Shown: positions 43,097 to 52,738, numbered from the stretch's first letter. The stretch: 64,000 nt of DNA from Rhodopseudomonas sp. BR0M22 (GCF_010907035.1 NZ_QUMK01000011.1:20406-84405), one strand, 5' to 3'. Numbers and translations are program-made. The notes: a model not told the origin generated them from the letters alone.

Positions 43097-44770
43097 CTAG
43101 GCCGCGACGATCGGAGCGTAAGTCTCCACCAGGCGGTTTGCAAACATGTCGACCTTCGGGATCATCAGCTTCTGCCGGCAGACCGCCAGATCGATGTGCT
43201 TGGGCATCACCGCACCGAGCTTCATCACCCGCGGCGCCGCGATATTGATGTCCCATTGCGGAAAGCCGGTCGGCGGGATCACGACGCTGCCGCCGGGGTA
43301 GGGGCTGTCGACCCGGTTGGCGAGCACGACCGCCACCCGGTTGTCCTCGGCGCGCGGTACGGCGAGCAGTTCGCGCTCGAACGGCTCGCGCAGCGCCGCC
43401 GGCCACAGGATGATGTCGGCCGCGCCGATGCCGAGGCAGCGCGAGGTCTCCGGAAACACCGCGTCATAGCCCGACATCACGCCGATGCGGCCGAACGGGG
43501 TCTCGAACACCGGATAGTCGAAGCCGGCGACCGCCCATTTGCGCTCCTCGGCCGTGAGATGCGTCTTGCGATAGCGGCCGATCTCCTTGCCGTCCGGCCC
43601 GACCAGCACCGTGGTGACATAGAGGCCGGCGGCGGCGCGCTCGACGATCGGCGCCGCGATCAGACAGCCATAGCGGGCCGCGATCTTGGACACCGCGGCG
43701 AGGTTCGCTGCGGCTTCGTCGGCTGCCGCCGCTGCTTCGGCCGGCGTCAGGATGTACTGCGCGCTGAACGCGTATTCGGGCAGGGTGATCACCTTGGCGC
43801 CGAGCTTGGCGGTGTGGTCGACCATGTCGAGCACCTCGGCGACGCTGCAGTCCGGCGTGACGTGGATCTGCACCGCCGCGACCTTGGTGACCGATTGCGA
43901 CGGGATCAGCGGGCGATCGGCAACGCCAGAGACCGGGGTCTTCTCATACGGCAACGCCATGATGCCGTAGGTCTCGGGGCGGCGATCGGCGATCTTGTCG
44001 TTGGCGGTGTAGATCGATTTGTCGGCGGCGGCGTCGAGGTCGATCGTGGCGATCGACATCCCGTGGGTGTCGTAAGGCACCTTCGACAGCACGCGGCCCT
44101 TCGGATCGACGATCATACTGCCGCCCGGATAATAGATCGAGCGCTCGTAGCCGGCCTTAGTCGCAGCCACCAGCCAGACACCGTTCTCGTAGGCGCGCGC
44201 CGGTCCCCACATGTCGGCCTGATCCATCGCGAAGAAATTCGCCATGTCGACGATCACTTCGGCGCCCTGCATCGCCATCGATCGGAAGATCTCGGGGATG
44301 CGGCCGTCGAAGCAGATCAACAGGCCGATCTTGCCGAGATCGGTGTCGACCACCGGGCAGCCGCGCTCGCCGAACGCGAACCAGTTCTGGTCGTGGGTGG
44401 CGAGAAACTGCTTGTGATAGTGGCACGCGACCTCGCCCTTGCGGTCGAACATGATGCCGGTGTTGAAGATCTTCTCTTTGGCCGGATCCCATTCGGTGAT
44501 GCCGCTGGCGATATAGATGCCGTGCTTGCGGCTGAGAGCCGCCAGTGCCTTGACGAACGGGCCATCGGTCAGCGTCTCGGCGAGTTCGCGGCAATGCTCG
44601 GGCGAGTCGAACAGATAGCCGGTGTCCATGCATTCCGGGAACACGATCAGCTCGGCGCCCTGCCGGACCGCGTCCTCGACGTAAGCCGTCGCCAGCGCGA
44701 TGTTGAAATCGAAATCGCCCAACTTGGCGAGTGTCTGCACCGCAGCGGCGCGAAACCGGCGCTTCGTCAT
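43097..44770 (-). CDS. tandem nitrilase-superfamily hydrolase
   Basis: A 557-aa protein with two CN-hydrolase domains. Domain 1 (about 5-275) has the full triad: Glu46 (FPECMD), Lys120 (HYHKQF) and Cys153 (LLICFDGRIPE). Domain 2 (about 295-550) keeps Glu332 (LPEYAF) and Lys402 (RYRKTHL), but the aligned cysteine position is Gly434 in VMSGYDAVFPE, so it is probably inactive. The family hydrolyses nitriles, amides or carbamoyl groups. It starts 60 bp after the ABC ATPase stop and ends 80 bp before the LysR gene. The substrate is unknown, but likely what the ABC system imports. Confidence 0.9.
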   Translation of the reverse strand: MTKRRFRAAAVQTLAKLGDFDFNIALATAYVEDAVRQGAELIVFPECMDTGYLFDSPEHCRELAETLTDGPFVKALAALSRKHGIYIASGITEWDPAKEKIFNTGIMFDRKGEVACHYHKQFLATHDQNWFAFGERGCPVVDTDLGKIGLLICFDGRIPEIFRSMAMQGAEVIVDMANFFAMDQADMWGPARAYENGVWLVAATKAGYERSIYYPGGSMIVDPKGRVLSKVPYDTHGMSIATIDLDAAADKSIYTANDKIADRRPETYGIMALPYEKTPVSGVADRPLIPSQSVTKVAAVQIHVTPDCSVAEVLDMVDHTAKLGAKVITLPEYAFSAQYILTPAEAAAAADEAAANLAAVSKIAARYGCLIAAPIVERAAAGLYVTTVLVGPDGKEIGRYRKTHLTAEERKWAVAGFDYPVFETPFGRIGVMSGYDAVFPETSRCLGIGAADIILWPAALREPFERELLAVPRAEDNRVAVVLANRVDSPYPGGSVVIPPTGFPQWDINIAAPRVMKLGAVMPKHIDLAVCRQKLMIPKVDMFANRLVETYAPIVAA

Positions 44771-44829
44771 GTCAGTCTCCAGATTGTAGGGTTGTTCGGG
44801 TCCGTCGGGCCCGGCTCAGCCGGCGCCCG

Positions 44830-45666
44830 TCATTTCTTCACTTCCTGCCAGAAGCGATCGAGGCAGTGGCGCTTCAGCGCCATGAACGCGTCGCCGGTGG
44901 TGACTTCGAGATTGCGCGGCCACGGCAGATCGATGTCGACGATCTCGGCGACTTGGGTCGGTCGCCGCGTCAGCAGCACCACCTTGTCGGCCTGCTCGAT
45001 CGCCTCGTCGAGGTCGTGCGACACCAGCAGCATCGTGGTCTTGGTCTTCATGAAGATCTTCTGCAGCTGCTCGCGCATCGACATCGTCATCTCGTAGTCG
45101 AGCGCCGAGAACGGCTCGTCGAGGAACAGCACCTCCGGCTCGGTGACCAGCGCGCGCAGGATCGACACGGTCTGCTGCTGCCCGCCCGACAGTGTGTAGG
45201 GATAGGCATTGAGATCGATGCGGATCTCGAATTCCGCCAGCAGCTTCTCGATCCGCCGCGTGCGCTCGGCACGCGGCACGCCCATCACCTTGAGCGGGTA
45301 GTGGATGTTGTCGATCGCTCTCAGCCAAGGAAACAGCGCCTCGCGATAGTTCTGGAACACGTAGGAGATCCGCGTCTCGCTGATGCGCTGGCCGTCGTAC
45401 AGCACCTCGCCGGCGTCCATCGGCATCAAGCCCGAGATCATGTTGATCAGCGTGCTCTTGCCACAGCCGTTCGGACCGAACACCGAGATGAACTGGCCGA
45501 GCGGCAGGTCCAGGTCGAAGCCGTCGTAGATGACGGCGTCGTTGAACGTCTTGCGCAGGCCCCGGATGGTCATCTTCGCCTGCCGACCGGGCTTTGCGGC
45601 GGTGGGTGGGGGTGCAATCTCGGTCATCGGCTCCGGCCGCAATTGGAGGACGCTGCTCGGGCTCAT
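44830..45666 (-). CDS. ABC transporter ATP-binding protein (SsuB/TauB type)
   Basis: A 278-aa ATPase. Its ATG at 45666 overlaps the stop of the binding-protein gene; ATG 45627 is an alternative. Walker A is GPNGCGKST, the signature is LSGGQQQTVSILRALVTEP, Walker B is VLFLDEPFSALD, and the H-loop is LLVSHDLDEA. The signature second half (QQQT) departs from the usual QRQR. It energises import together with the binding protein and permease of the nitrate/sulfonate/taurine type. Confidence 0.92.
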   Translation of the reverse strand: MSPSSVLQLRPEPMTEIAPPPTAAKPGRQAKMTIRGLRKTFNDAVIYDGFDLDLPLGQFISVFGPNGCGKSTLINMISGLMPMDAGEVLYDGQRISETRISYVFQNYREALFPWLRAIDNIHYPLKVMGVPRAERTRRIEKLLAEFEIRIDLNAYPYTLSGGQQQTVSILRALVTEPEVLFLDEPFSALDYEMTMSMREQLQKIFMKTKTTMLLVSHDLDEAIEQADKVVLLTRRPTQVAEIVDIDLPWPRNLEVTTGDAFMALKRHCLDRFWQEVKK

Positions 45667-46655
45667 TCGCCGAGATCCGCCTTGGTCAGCAGCTTCTCGC
45701 GAACGTTGATCGGGCCCGGCACCACGCCTTCGGCGATGAACACATCGACCAGCGCCTGATAGGATTTGACGTCGGTGTCGTTGATGTCCTTGAAGCCGCG
45801 CAAGTAAGGCTGCGCCACCAGATCGAGCTGATCTGCCTTGATCGGCGTGTAGGCCGGCAGCACCGCCTTGTATTTGTTGAAGTCGGCGTTGACGAGGTAG
45901 GTGGCCTGGTCGATCACCGCAACGACTCGGCGGGCGACGTCGGGCCGCTCGGTCATGAACTTGGTCGTCATCACCGAGGCGCCGGAATAGAACGGATCGG
46001 CGATCACGCTGGCGACCGGATTGGTCATCGCGCGTTTGGCCTTGCCGGAGGCGACCGCAATCGAACCGACCGGCTCCAGCGACAGCGTCGCGTCGACCGT
46101 GCCGCCGACCACCGCCGGGACCTGCATGGCCACGGCGAGATCGACCAGCTTGACGTCCTTGTCCGGATCGAGGCCCGCCGCCTTCACCATGTGGCGGGAG
46201 ATCGTCCGCCACTGGATGCCGGGGACGTGGCCGAGCGTCTTGCCCTTGAGGTCGGCGAAGCTCTTGATGGTGCTGTCCGGCTTGACGATCAGCCCGTCAT
46301 TGATGCGGTCGACCTTGATGCCGCCGCCCTGCAGCCCGAAGATCTTCAGCTTGCCGGGGAATTTCGACTCCGCGATCATCGCGATGCCGGCTGCGGCGCC
46401 GGGCGGTCCGAAATCGGCACGGCCGGCGATCAGCGCGTCGATGATCTGGTTCGGCGACTCCATCTTGGCGGAGTCGATCTCGATGCAGGCCTTTTCGAAC
46501 AGCTTCTGGTCGAGCGCGACGTAGTACGCGGTGGTCTGCATGATCGGCAGCCACGCCGCCGTCACCTTGTCCATCTTGTCGCAGGCCGCCTGCGCGCCGC
46601 CGGCGGCGGTGAGGGTGGCCGTCACCGCGGCGGCGAACAGAAGTGATTTGGACAT
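45663..46655 (-). CDS. ABC transporter substrate-binding protein (NMT1/SsuA type)
   Basis: A 330-aa periplasmic protein from ATG 46655 (CACAAGGAGACAACG upstream). The signal peptide is about residues 1-23 (LLFAAAVTATLTAAGGAQA). The mature part has the SsuA/NMT1 pattern: VTAAWLPIMQTTAYYVALDQ, ESPNQIIDALIAGRADFG, LKGKTLGHVPGIQWRTISRH and ALSLEPVGSIAVASG-like text. The ligand is likely a small nitrogen- or sulfur-bearing organic molecule; the neighbouring nitrilase points to a nitrile or amide. Confidence 0.92.
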   Translation of the reverse strand: MSKSLLFAAAVTATLTAAGGAQAACDKMDKVTAAWLPIMQTTAYYVALDQKLFEKACIEIDSAKMESPNQIIDALIAGRADFGPPGAAAGIAMIAESKFPGKLKIFGLQGGGIKVDRINDGLIVKPDSTIKSFADLKGKTLGHVPGIQWRTISRHMVKAAGLDPDKDVKLVDLAVAMQVPAVVGGTVDATLSLEPVGSIAVASGKAKRAMTNPVASVIADPFYSGASVMTTKFMTERPDVARRVVAVIDQATYLVNADFNKYKAVLPAYTPIKADQLDLVAQPYLRGFKDINDTDVKSYQALVDVFIAEGVVPGPINVREKLLTKADLGE

Positions 46656-46690
46656 CGTTGTCTCCTTGTGAGCGGGGGCAGCGGAGCGGG

Positions 46691-47521
46691 TCATTTGCCC
46701 GACCAGTGGATGATCGAGCGTTCGAGAAACAGCAGGATCAGATTGAGGCCGTAGCCCATCGCGCCGGCGATCAGGATCGAGCCGTACATGTCGGTGAGCG
46801 AGTACGAGATCTGCGCGTCGATGATGCGGTGGCCCATGCCGTCGGTGGCGCCGATGAACATCTCGGCGACGATGATCACCACCAGCGCCAGGGACACTGC
46901 CGTGCGCAGCCCGATGAAGGTCTGCGGCAGGGTCTCGAAGAAGATGACGTCGCGGAAGATGCGCAGCGAGGATGCGCCCATTGAGCGCGCGGCGAGGATG
47001 CGGGTCTGCCGCGCATTCATCACGCCATAGGCGACGTTGAACACGATCACCAGCCACGCCGCGAATGCCGCCACCGCGATCTTGGCGAGGTCGCCGAGTC
47101 CGAACAGCAGCAGGAACAGCGGAAACATCGCGGTCGCCGGCGTCGAGCGGAAGAAGTCGACGATGAACTCGACCGACCGATACACCGCCGCCTTGGCGCC
47201 GAGCACGATGCCGACCGGTACGCCAGCGACGATCGCAATCGCGATCGAATAGGCGACGCGCACCATCGTGTACCAGAAATCCTTGGTCATGCTGCCGGAC
47301 CAGATCGCGACCGCTGTGTCGTGCAGGGTGTCGGTGGGCGAGGGCAGCAGGTCCTTGTTGACCCAGCCGGCGCGCGCCGCGATCCACCAGACGCCGAACA
47401 GCAGGATCGGCCCGACCGCCAGTTCAGTGGCGCGCCGCAGCCGCGCGGCCGTCGTTTTGGAGATCTCTGACTGCACAACTATCTCCGGGTCGTGGGGCGG
47501 ATGTGTTGGTGCACCCATCAT
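46691..47521 (-). CDS. ABC transporter permease (SsuC/TauC type)
   Basis: A 276-aa inner-membrane permease with about six TM helices. GPILLFGVWWIAARAGWV is the first. The EAA-type coupling motif, LAARSMGASSLRIFRDVIFF with the conserved Gly, lies at about 180-200. It is the first gene of the operon; the strongest regulatory-looking repeats of the cluster lie just upstream at 47551-47629. Confidence 0.92.
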   Translation of the reverse strand: MMGAPTHPPHDPEIVVQSEISKTTAARLRRATELAVGPILLFGVWWIAARAGWVNKDLLPSPTDTLHDTAVAIWSGSMTKDFWYTMVRVAYSIAIAIVAGVPVGIVLGAKAAVYRSVEFIVDFFRSTPATAMFPLFLLLFGLGDLAKIAVAAFAAWLVIVFNVAYGVMNARQTRILAARSMGASSLRIFRDVIFFETLPQTFIGLRTAVSLALVVIIVAEMFIGATDGMGHRIIDAQISYSLTDMYGSILIAGAMGYGLNLILLFLERSIIHWSGK

Positions 47522-47550
47522 CGCCGAGCGGGGCGGACTGAAAAGGACGA

Positions 47551-47629
47551 ATTGTGCAACGCGATGTGCAAAAATGCATATCCAACCGGTCGCGGCTGGC
47601 GATTAATTTGTAATCATACATTGTTGTAT
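47551..47629 (-). promoter_or_regulatory. Repeat-rich control region of the ABC-nitrilase operon
   Basis: GTGCAA occurs twice with a 12-bp period (47554 and 47566). Then GATTA-5-TAATC (47601-47615) and ATACA-4-TGTAT (47616-47629) are adjacent inverted repeats. The second is of the ATAC-N6-GTAT kind seen at LysR sites. The stretch is AT-rich and directly upstream of the permease start, so it is the likely promoter and LysR target. Confidence 0.5.
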
Positions 47630-47795
47630 TTGTGGGCGGCCGTCATCGCGCGCCGCGCTGCGGTGCGCCGCATCGGTCCGAGCCACGAACTAACAGCTTT
47701 GACGGGTGTTTGCGATCGACGGCGGCCACTCCGCTGGTGCGGAGGGCCTTTGGTGCCGAGCCGAGTGGGAGCGGGCGGGCGCTGAGCGCCGCGCC

Positions 47796-49421
47796 TCACT
47801 CGGTCAGGATGGTCGGGTACAGCGTCTTCCAGAACGCGCAGTGGTGCTGTGCAGAGGCGTCGAACGGGCCGAGCTGGCCGGGCGTGAGATTGAGCACCTG
47901 GCTGTTGCCGGTGAACTGCGGCCAGGCCGGGGCGCCGTGTGCGGACGGCGTGCCCTTCTTGGCGAAGCTGGTCCAGTACGCCACCATCTGGTCGGCCAGC
48001 GCCTGCGAGGCCGGCTTCAGGTCGGGGCCGGCCAGCGCGCGGGTGTTGTCGTAATGCGGGAACAGATAGGGCAGTTCGGAGGAATGCACCGCGCCCATCT
48101 CGAAGCCGGGATCTGCAGTGACCGGCGGCGCGTCGCGGTCGCCGAACACGAATTCGTACACCGGCACCGACTTGCGCAGTAGCTTGGCGGTCTGCAGATA
48201 GATGCAGTTGTTGATGCCGACATCGGCGCGGAAGTCCGACCATGCCGTGCCGAGCGCGCTCGGCGCCGACGTGTAGTTCGCCAGCGGGTACTGGGCCAGC
48301 ACCTTGTCGGTGCGCTCGCCATACACCGCCTTGAGCTGGTCGGCGTAGGTGTCCGCGGTGATCTTGTCGCCGGCCTGCACCGCATAGGCGACGTAGAGCC
48401 TGAGTTCGTCGCGGGTGCCGCCATTGATCATCGGCACCTTGACGAATTTGCCGGCGGGCAGCGCCTCGGCGCCCGGCAGCGGCACGGTCTTGGCGCCGAT
48501 CACCGGCAGGAAGGTGACGATGCTGGAGCCGGCCACCTTGGTGCTGGCGTCGAGCAGTTCGTCCACACTCTTGCCACGCAGACAGGACAGCGCCGTCGCA
48601 TCGTCGGTGCACCCCGCTTGGGCGGCGACTTTCTCGCCGACCTTGTTGCCGTCGGCGACGGTCGGCAGCGGCGTGACGCAGCCGGCGCTTTGCACGATCG
48701 CCTTGGTGAACAGGCCTTCGGTCTCGTCCGGCGCCAGGATGTGCATGCAGACGCTGGCGGCGCCGGCGGATTCGCCGGCCAGGGTGATGTTGTCCGGATC
48801 GCCGCCGAACGCAGCGATGTTCTGCTTCACCCAGCGCAGCGCCAGCCGCTGGTCCTCGAGGCCGTAGCCGCCGTTGTGATCGGCGTCGAAGGCCGGATGC
48901 GCGGTGAAGCCGAACACGCCGAGCCGATAGTTCATCGACACCATCACCACGTCGCCCTGACGGACCAGATGGTCGAGCGGATACAGCGCGCTGGAGCCGC
49001 CGACGAAGGCGCCGCCGTGGATCCACACGATCACCGCGCGCTTGCGCTCCGGTTCGTTCGCCGGCGCGGTGACATTGAGAACCAGGCAGTCCTCGTTGTT
49101 ACTTGATTCCGGAATGCCGTAGCGCTTCGGCTGCGGGCAGGCGCTGCCATAGGCGGTGGCGTCGCGCGTGCCCTGCCACGGCGCGGCCGGCTGCGGCAGC
49201 GCGAAGCGCAGTTCTCCGACCGGCGGCTTGGCGTAGGGAATGCCCTTGAACTCCCGCACCCCGTCATGGACCGCGCCGCGCACCGTGCCGAGCGTGGTCG
49301 TCACCAGCGCCGGATCGGTGGTGGTTTCGGCCGAGACCGCGGTGGTCGACCATCCGGCGCCGAGAAGTAGCAGAGCGACCGCCAGCGTTCGCGCGTGGTT
49401 CGTTCGGGCGATGTCGGGCAA
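47796..49421 (-). CDS. type-B carboxylesterase/lipase
   Basis: A 541-aa secreted esterase. The signal peptide is about residues 1-31 ([19 protein letters not shown]). EDCLVLNV at 110-117 is the type-B signature, HGGAFVGG (135-142) forms the oxyanion hole, and Ser218 in GESAGAAS is the nucleophile. The His of the triad is probably in [11 protein letters not shown] near 424. It lies upstream of the ABC operon on the same strand, but 270 bp of control region separates them, so it is a separate unit. Confidence 0.92.
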   Translation of the reverse strand: MPDIARTNHARTLAVALLLLGAGWSTTAVSAETTTDPALVTTTLGTVRGAVHDGVREFKGIPYAKPPVGELRFALPQPAAPWQGTRDATAYGSACPQPKRYGIPESSNNEDCLVLNVTAPANEPERKRAVIVWIHGGAFVGGSSALYPLDHLVRQGDVVMVSMNYRLGVFGFTAHPAFDADHNGGYGLEDQRLALRWVKQNIAAFGGDPDNITLAGESAGAASVCMHILAPDETEGLFTKAIVQSAGCVTPLPTVADGNKVGEKVAAQAGCTDDATALSCLRGKSVDELLDASTKVAGSSIVTFLPVIGAKTVPLPGAEALPAGKFVKVPMINGGTRDELRLYVAYAVQAGDKITADTYADQLKAVYGERTDKVLAQYPLANYTSAPSALGTAWSDFRADVGINNCIYLQTAKLLRKSVPVYEFVFGDRDAPPVTADPGFEMGAVHSSELPYLFPHYDNTRALAGPDLKPASQALADQMVAYWTSFAKKGTPSAHGAPAWPQFTGNSQVLNLTPGQLGPFDASAQHHCAFWKTLYPTILTE

Positions 49422-49653
49422 GGCGATCCTCCGGGTTGATGCGGCTGCAAAGTCCGCTGACGTACTGATAACAAGCAGCGGTTCTTGCGAGGTTAAGTCA
49501 CTGAAGAGGCTTGGGCCGCGCCCTGCGCGATTAACGAAACGTCAATATTCGCAGCCGGTTATGGTGAACCCTTTGTTAAGGGGCATGGTTTATTGATCGT
49601 TGATGAGAGGCGCCCGACAGGCGTTGGGTGAAGTTGCGTCGGCCGGAAGTGTC

Positions 49654-50823
49654 ATGATTGTTCGGCAGTTCATCAGTTGGATCCGTCACGCACCGGCCGG
49701 CGAACGCGCCGAAGCCACCCGCGCTCTCGCCCGCGCCTGGTTGATCTCCGATCTTTCGATCGATGACCGCATCGCCGCCGAAGGCGCGCTGCTGTTGATG
49801 CTCGACGATCCTGCGGCTCAGGTGCGCCGGGTGATCGCCGAAGTATTCGCCTCCAGTCCCGATGCGCCGCCGACGATCGTGCGGGCGCTCGCTTCGGATC
49901 AGGCCTCGGTGGCGCTGCCGGTGCTGGAATTCTCACCGCTGCTGCTCGATGCCGATCTGGTCGATATCATCGCGACCGGCGACAACGCGGTGCAATGCGC
50001 GGTGGCGCGGCGCTTTCAATTGCCGGCTGCGGTATGCGCGGCGATCGCCGAGGTCGGCTCGCCGGCTGCGGCGCTGGAGCTGATCGAAAATCCGCACGCC
50101 GAACTGGCGCCGTTCTCGTGGGACCGCATCGTCGAGCGCCACGGCCATCTCGCGGCGATCCGCGAGTCGATGCTGGCGCTGCCGGATCTTCCGGCGACGA
50201 CGCGGCTGGCGCTGGTGGGTAAACTGTCCGACACCTTGCAGCAATTCGTGGTGGCGCGGGGCTGGCTCAGCGCCGACCGCGCCGCGCGTGCGACCGGCGA
50301 GGCGATGGATCGCTCGACGGTGGTAATCGCCGCAGGCGCCCGCGGCGCCGACATGGCGGCGTTGATGCGGCATCTGCGCCAGACCCGCACGCTGACCGCC
50401 GGACTGATCCTGCGCGCGCTGCTGTCCGGCAATCTCATGCTGGTCGAACATGCGCTCGCCGAACTCTCCGGCACCGCGCCGGCGCGGGTCGCGGCGCTGC
50501 TCGCCGATGGCGGCCGCACGTCGCTCAACGCGCTCCTCGGCCGCGCCGGCCTGCCGGAGACGGTGTTTCCGGCCTTCCGCGCCGCGCTCGCCGCCGAGCG
50601 CGAGATCGGCTTCGTCGCCAATGAATCCGGCGCCGCCCGGCTGCGCCGCCGCATGGTCGAGCGGGTGCTGACCCAGTGCGAGACCGATCCCGACACCGCC
50701 GGCCCGCTGCTGATTTTGCTGCGCCGCTTCGCCACCGAGTTCGCCCGCGAAGAAGCCGCAGCGCTGCGCGACGAAGTGATCGCCGAACAGCAAGCCTGGA
50801 CCTACGCGCCGGTCGCGGCGTAG
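49654..50823 (+). CDS. DUF2336-domain protein
   Basis: A 389-aa protein; ATG 49654 has GGCCGGAAGTGTC upstream and is preferred over TTG 49600 or ATG 49603. The body is a long run of paired helices, rich in Ala/Leu, of the DUF2336 type (AAEGALLLMLDDPAAQVRRV and DLVDIIATGDNAVQCAVARR). The arrangement resembles HEAT-like repeats. Caulobacter and Bradyrhizobium have such proteins near motility or signalling genes; the function is unknown. It precedes the RR-Hpt pair, which is on the other strand. Confidence 0.82.
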   Translation: MIVRQFISWIRHAPAGERAEATRALARAWLISDLSIDDRIAAEGALLLMLDDPAAQVRRVIAEVFASSPDAPPTIVRALASDQASVALPVLEFSPLLLDADLVDIIATGDNAVQCAVARRFQLPAAVCAAIAEVGSPAAALELIENPHAELAPFSWDRIVERHGHLAAIRESMLALPDLPATTRLALVGKLSDTLQQFVVARGWLSADRAARATGEAMDRSTVVIAAGARGADMAALMRHLRQTRTLTAGLILRALLSGNLMLVEHALAELSGTAPARVAALLADGGRTSLNALLGRAGLPETVFPAFRAALAAEREIGFVANESGAARLRRRMVERVLTQCETDPDTAGPLLILLRRFATEFAREEAAALRDEVIAEQQAWTYAPVAA

Positions 50824-50844
50824 CGCGGCCCGCAAGCCAACGAT

Positions 50845-50962
50845 GAGTCATTCCGGGGCGCTTGCGTAGCAAGCGAACCCGGAATCTCGCGCTGTTGAGC
50901 GCTCGGCGTCGTCACAACCTCTGGATTCCGGGTTCGCCGCTGCGCGGCGCCCCGGAATGACC
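50845..50962. repeat. Dispersed palindromic repeat, module A
   Basis: Arms GTCATTCCGGGGCGC and GCGCCCCGGAATGAC face each other across inner blocks CCCGGAATCTC and GGATTCCGGGTTCG. It fills the gap between the DUF2336 and Hpt genes and is related to the copies at 38016, 52915 and 54127. Confidence 0.7.
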
Positions 50963-50976
50963 AGCGCGTAGCGAAC

Positions 50977-51567
50977 CTACTCCTCCGGCACCAAGCTCGG
51001 CGCGAGGATGGCTTCGAGGTGTTCGGGGCGGTCGCGGTTGACGGCGGCGAGGTAGTCGTCGGCGACGCCGCGCAGCTTGCGGTTCAGCGCGCGCTGCACT
51101 TCGGATTTCTGGCCGCCGGCGCCTTCGCGGACGATCGCCTGGATCGCGGCGACATGGTTGGCGATCAGTTCGTCCGGCACCTTGGCGAGATCGGGCGCGT
51201 GCTCGATGATCCGGCACAGGCTGGCGGCGGTCGCCGCCGCGGCCGGAAAACCGAAGGTCGTGGCGTCGCCCTTGATGTCGTGCGCGGCGCGAAACAGCGC
51301 GGCGCGACTATCCTTGGTGACGCCGTCGCGCAGCAGGTCGGCGTGGGCGGCGGCGAGCCGCTGGCATTCCTCCGCCATCCAGTCGCCGAACTCGCCGGAC
51401 AGCGACGCCAGCGCCGCTTCGGCGCGCGCCACCGGATCGTCGGCGGGCTCGGCCGGCGCGTCCTCCACCAGCCGCCGCATCGCGCGGCGCAGCGGGTTGG
51501 CCTGGGTGATCACCTGATGGGTCGGGAAGGTCGCGACCTGAATGTCGCCGGGGCGTGGCTTGCTCAT
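50977..51567 (-). CDS. Hpt-domain phosphotransfer protein
   Basis: A 196-aa protein from ATG 51567. The Hpt domain lies at about 50-150 with phospho-acceptor His96 in RAAHDIKGDATTFGF. It follows the response-regulator gene after 16 bp, so they form a two-gene operon; no histidine kinase is adjacent. The N- and C-terminal flanks are of unknown role. It is a likely phosphorelay shuttle for a hybrid kinase encoded elsewhere. Confidence 0.86.
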   Translation of the reverse strand: MSKPRPGDIQVATFPTHQVITQANPLRRAMRRLVEDAPAEPADDPVARAEAALASLSGEFGDWMAEECQRLAAAHADLLRDGVTKDSRAALFRAAHDIKGDATTFGFPAAAATAASLCRIIEHAPDLAKVPDELIANHVAAIQAIVREGAGGQKSEVQRALNRKLRGVADDYLAAVNRDRPEHLEAILAPSLVPEE

Positions 51568-51583
51568 GGCTCTCGATCGCCTG

Positions 51584-52129
51584 CTAGGTGTTGACCCGGG
51601 CTTTGTCGAGCAGCGACGGCTGCTGGATGATGTCCGCTTCGCCGCCGTGGCGCCGCTCCGGGCCGATATAGCCGGCGGTGGTGTTGCGGCGGCGGTCGGG
51701 GCCGAAGTAATTGCGGGTGCGGATGAACGGGCGCGGGCTCGCCACCACGTTGAGGATGCGCTGATACAGGCCCTTCGACGAGATCGGCTTGGCGAGGAAT
51801 TCGGTGACGCCGGCATCGCGCGCCAGCGTGACGCGGCGCTTTTCCGAATGCGCGGTCAGCATGATGATCGGCGCATATGGATTGCCCTTGGCTTCCGGCT
51901 GCCGGATCATCTGCGCCAGCTCCAGTCCGTCGAAGATCGGCATTTCCCAATCGGTGATCAGGATGTCGGGCGAATAGTGGCTGTACATTTCCAGCGCGGT
52001 GGCGCCGTCCTCGGCTTCATAGACTTCGCGGGTGCCGAACGAATGCAGCAGCGTGCGCAGGATGCGCCGCATGTGCGGATTGTCGTCGACGATCAGGAAG
52101 CGCAGCTTGTTGAAGTCGATCCGGTACAT
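51584..52129 (-). CDS. single-receiver response regulator
   Basis: A 181-aa protein with a full receiver (about 8-130): acidic pair Asp15/Asp16 (VDDN), phospho-acceptor Asp60 (LITDWEMP), Thr92 (MLTAHS) and Lys114 (LAKPIS). There is no DNA-binding domain. Instead a 45-residue tail holds two similar motifs, FGPDRRRNT and IGPERRHGG, followed by an acidic/hydrophobic end. It pairs with the Hpt protein, so phosphotransfer between them is likely. Confidence 0.88.
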   Translation of the reverse strand: MYRIDFNKLRFLIVDDNPHMRRILRTLLHSFGTREVYEAEDGATALEMYSHYSPDILITDWEMPIFDGLELAQMIRQPEAKGNPYAPIIMLTAHSEKRRVTLARDAGVTEFLAKPISSKGLYQRILNVVASPRPFIRTRNYFGPDRRRNTTAGYIGPERRHGGEADIIQQPSLLDKARVNT

Positions 52130-52346
52130 GGCACGGCCCGGGCGCGCTTTGCGCCGATAAACGTTGCGTTAACGATAGCGGCGCGTCGTTAAGGAAGAGT
52201 TGAGGGGGAAGCGACCGGCGCGGGGAGCGACGGCGTTGCGACTTTCGGCTGCGACCGCATGGCGCAGCCTCGGCGAATCCATCGGCGCCAGATCGCAGTG
52301 GCGATGGAACCCGAAATCGTGCGGACTAGGGATTGTCCTGATTCGG

Positions 52347-52541
52347 ATGGCGCGCATGACCACGACCACCCCGCATTGCCCGACCTGCAACGTTCCCTTG
52401 GAGCTCACCGGCAATCGGCCGCTGGTGCAGGGCTATCAGGTGCGCGAATACAAATGCGCGACGTGCGAGACGATCACCCACCGCGCCACGCCGTGGGACC
52501 ATTCGCTCACCGAGCCTCACGGGCATTTCTATCACGAGTAG
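52347..52541 (+). CDS. small zinc-ribbon protein
   Basis: A 64-aa protein from ATG 52347 (ATG 52356 also possible). Two pairs of cysteines, CPTC and CATC, 25 residues apart, form a clear zinc ribbon, followed by ETITHRATPWDHSLTEPH with several His. The function is unknown. It sits in front of a single-TM microprotein gene. Confidence 0.65.
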   Translation: MARMTTTTPHCPTCNVPLELTGNRPLVQGYQVREYKCATCETITHRATPWDHSLTEPHGHFYHE

Positions 52542-52738
52542 CTCGTGTTGCACCGCACAGGCGCGCTTCATCAAAGCTTAGCCATCGCGCACGACAGACG
52601 CCGGCATGCGCGGGCGGGTTGTCGCCGGTCATTTCTGGTTATGACTCCGGCGCCTAGCATCGTGTATCGTTCGCACAGCGATGCGGCCGGCCCGCCGTCC
52701 CGGCGTCGGCCGCGCGCCAATCGAGGAGAGGAACGACC

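Noticed and set aside
43196..45097. 633-aa plus-strand ORF opposite the nitrilase and ABC genes
   Set aside because: It is the antisense shadow of well-identified genes with conserved motifs; its own sequence has no domain and an implausible His/Arg/Asp composition.
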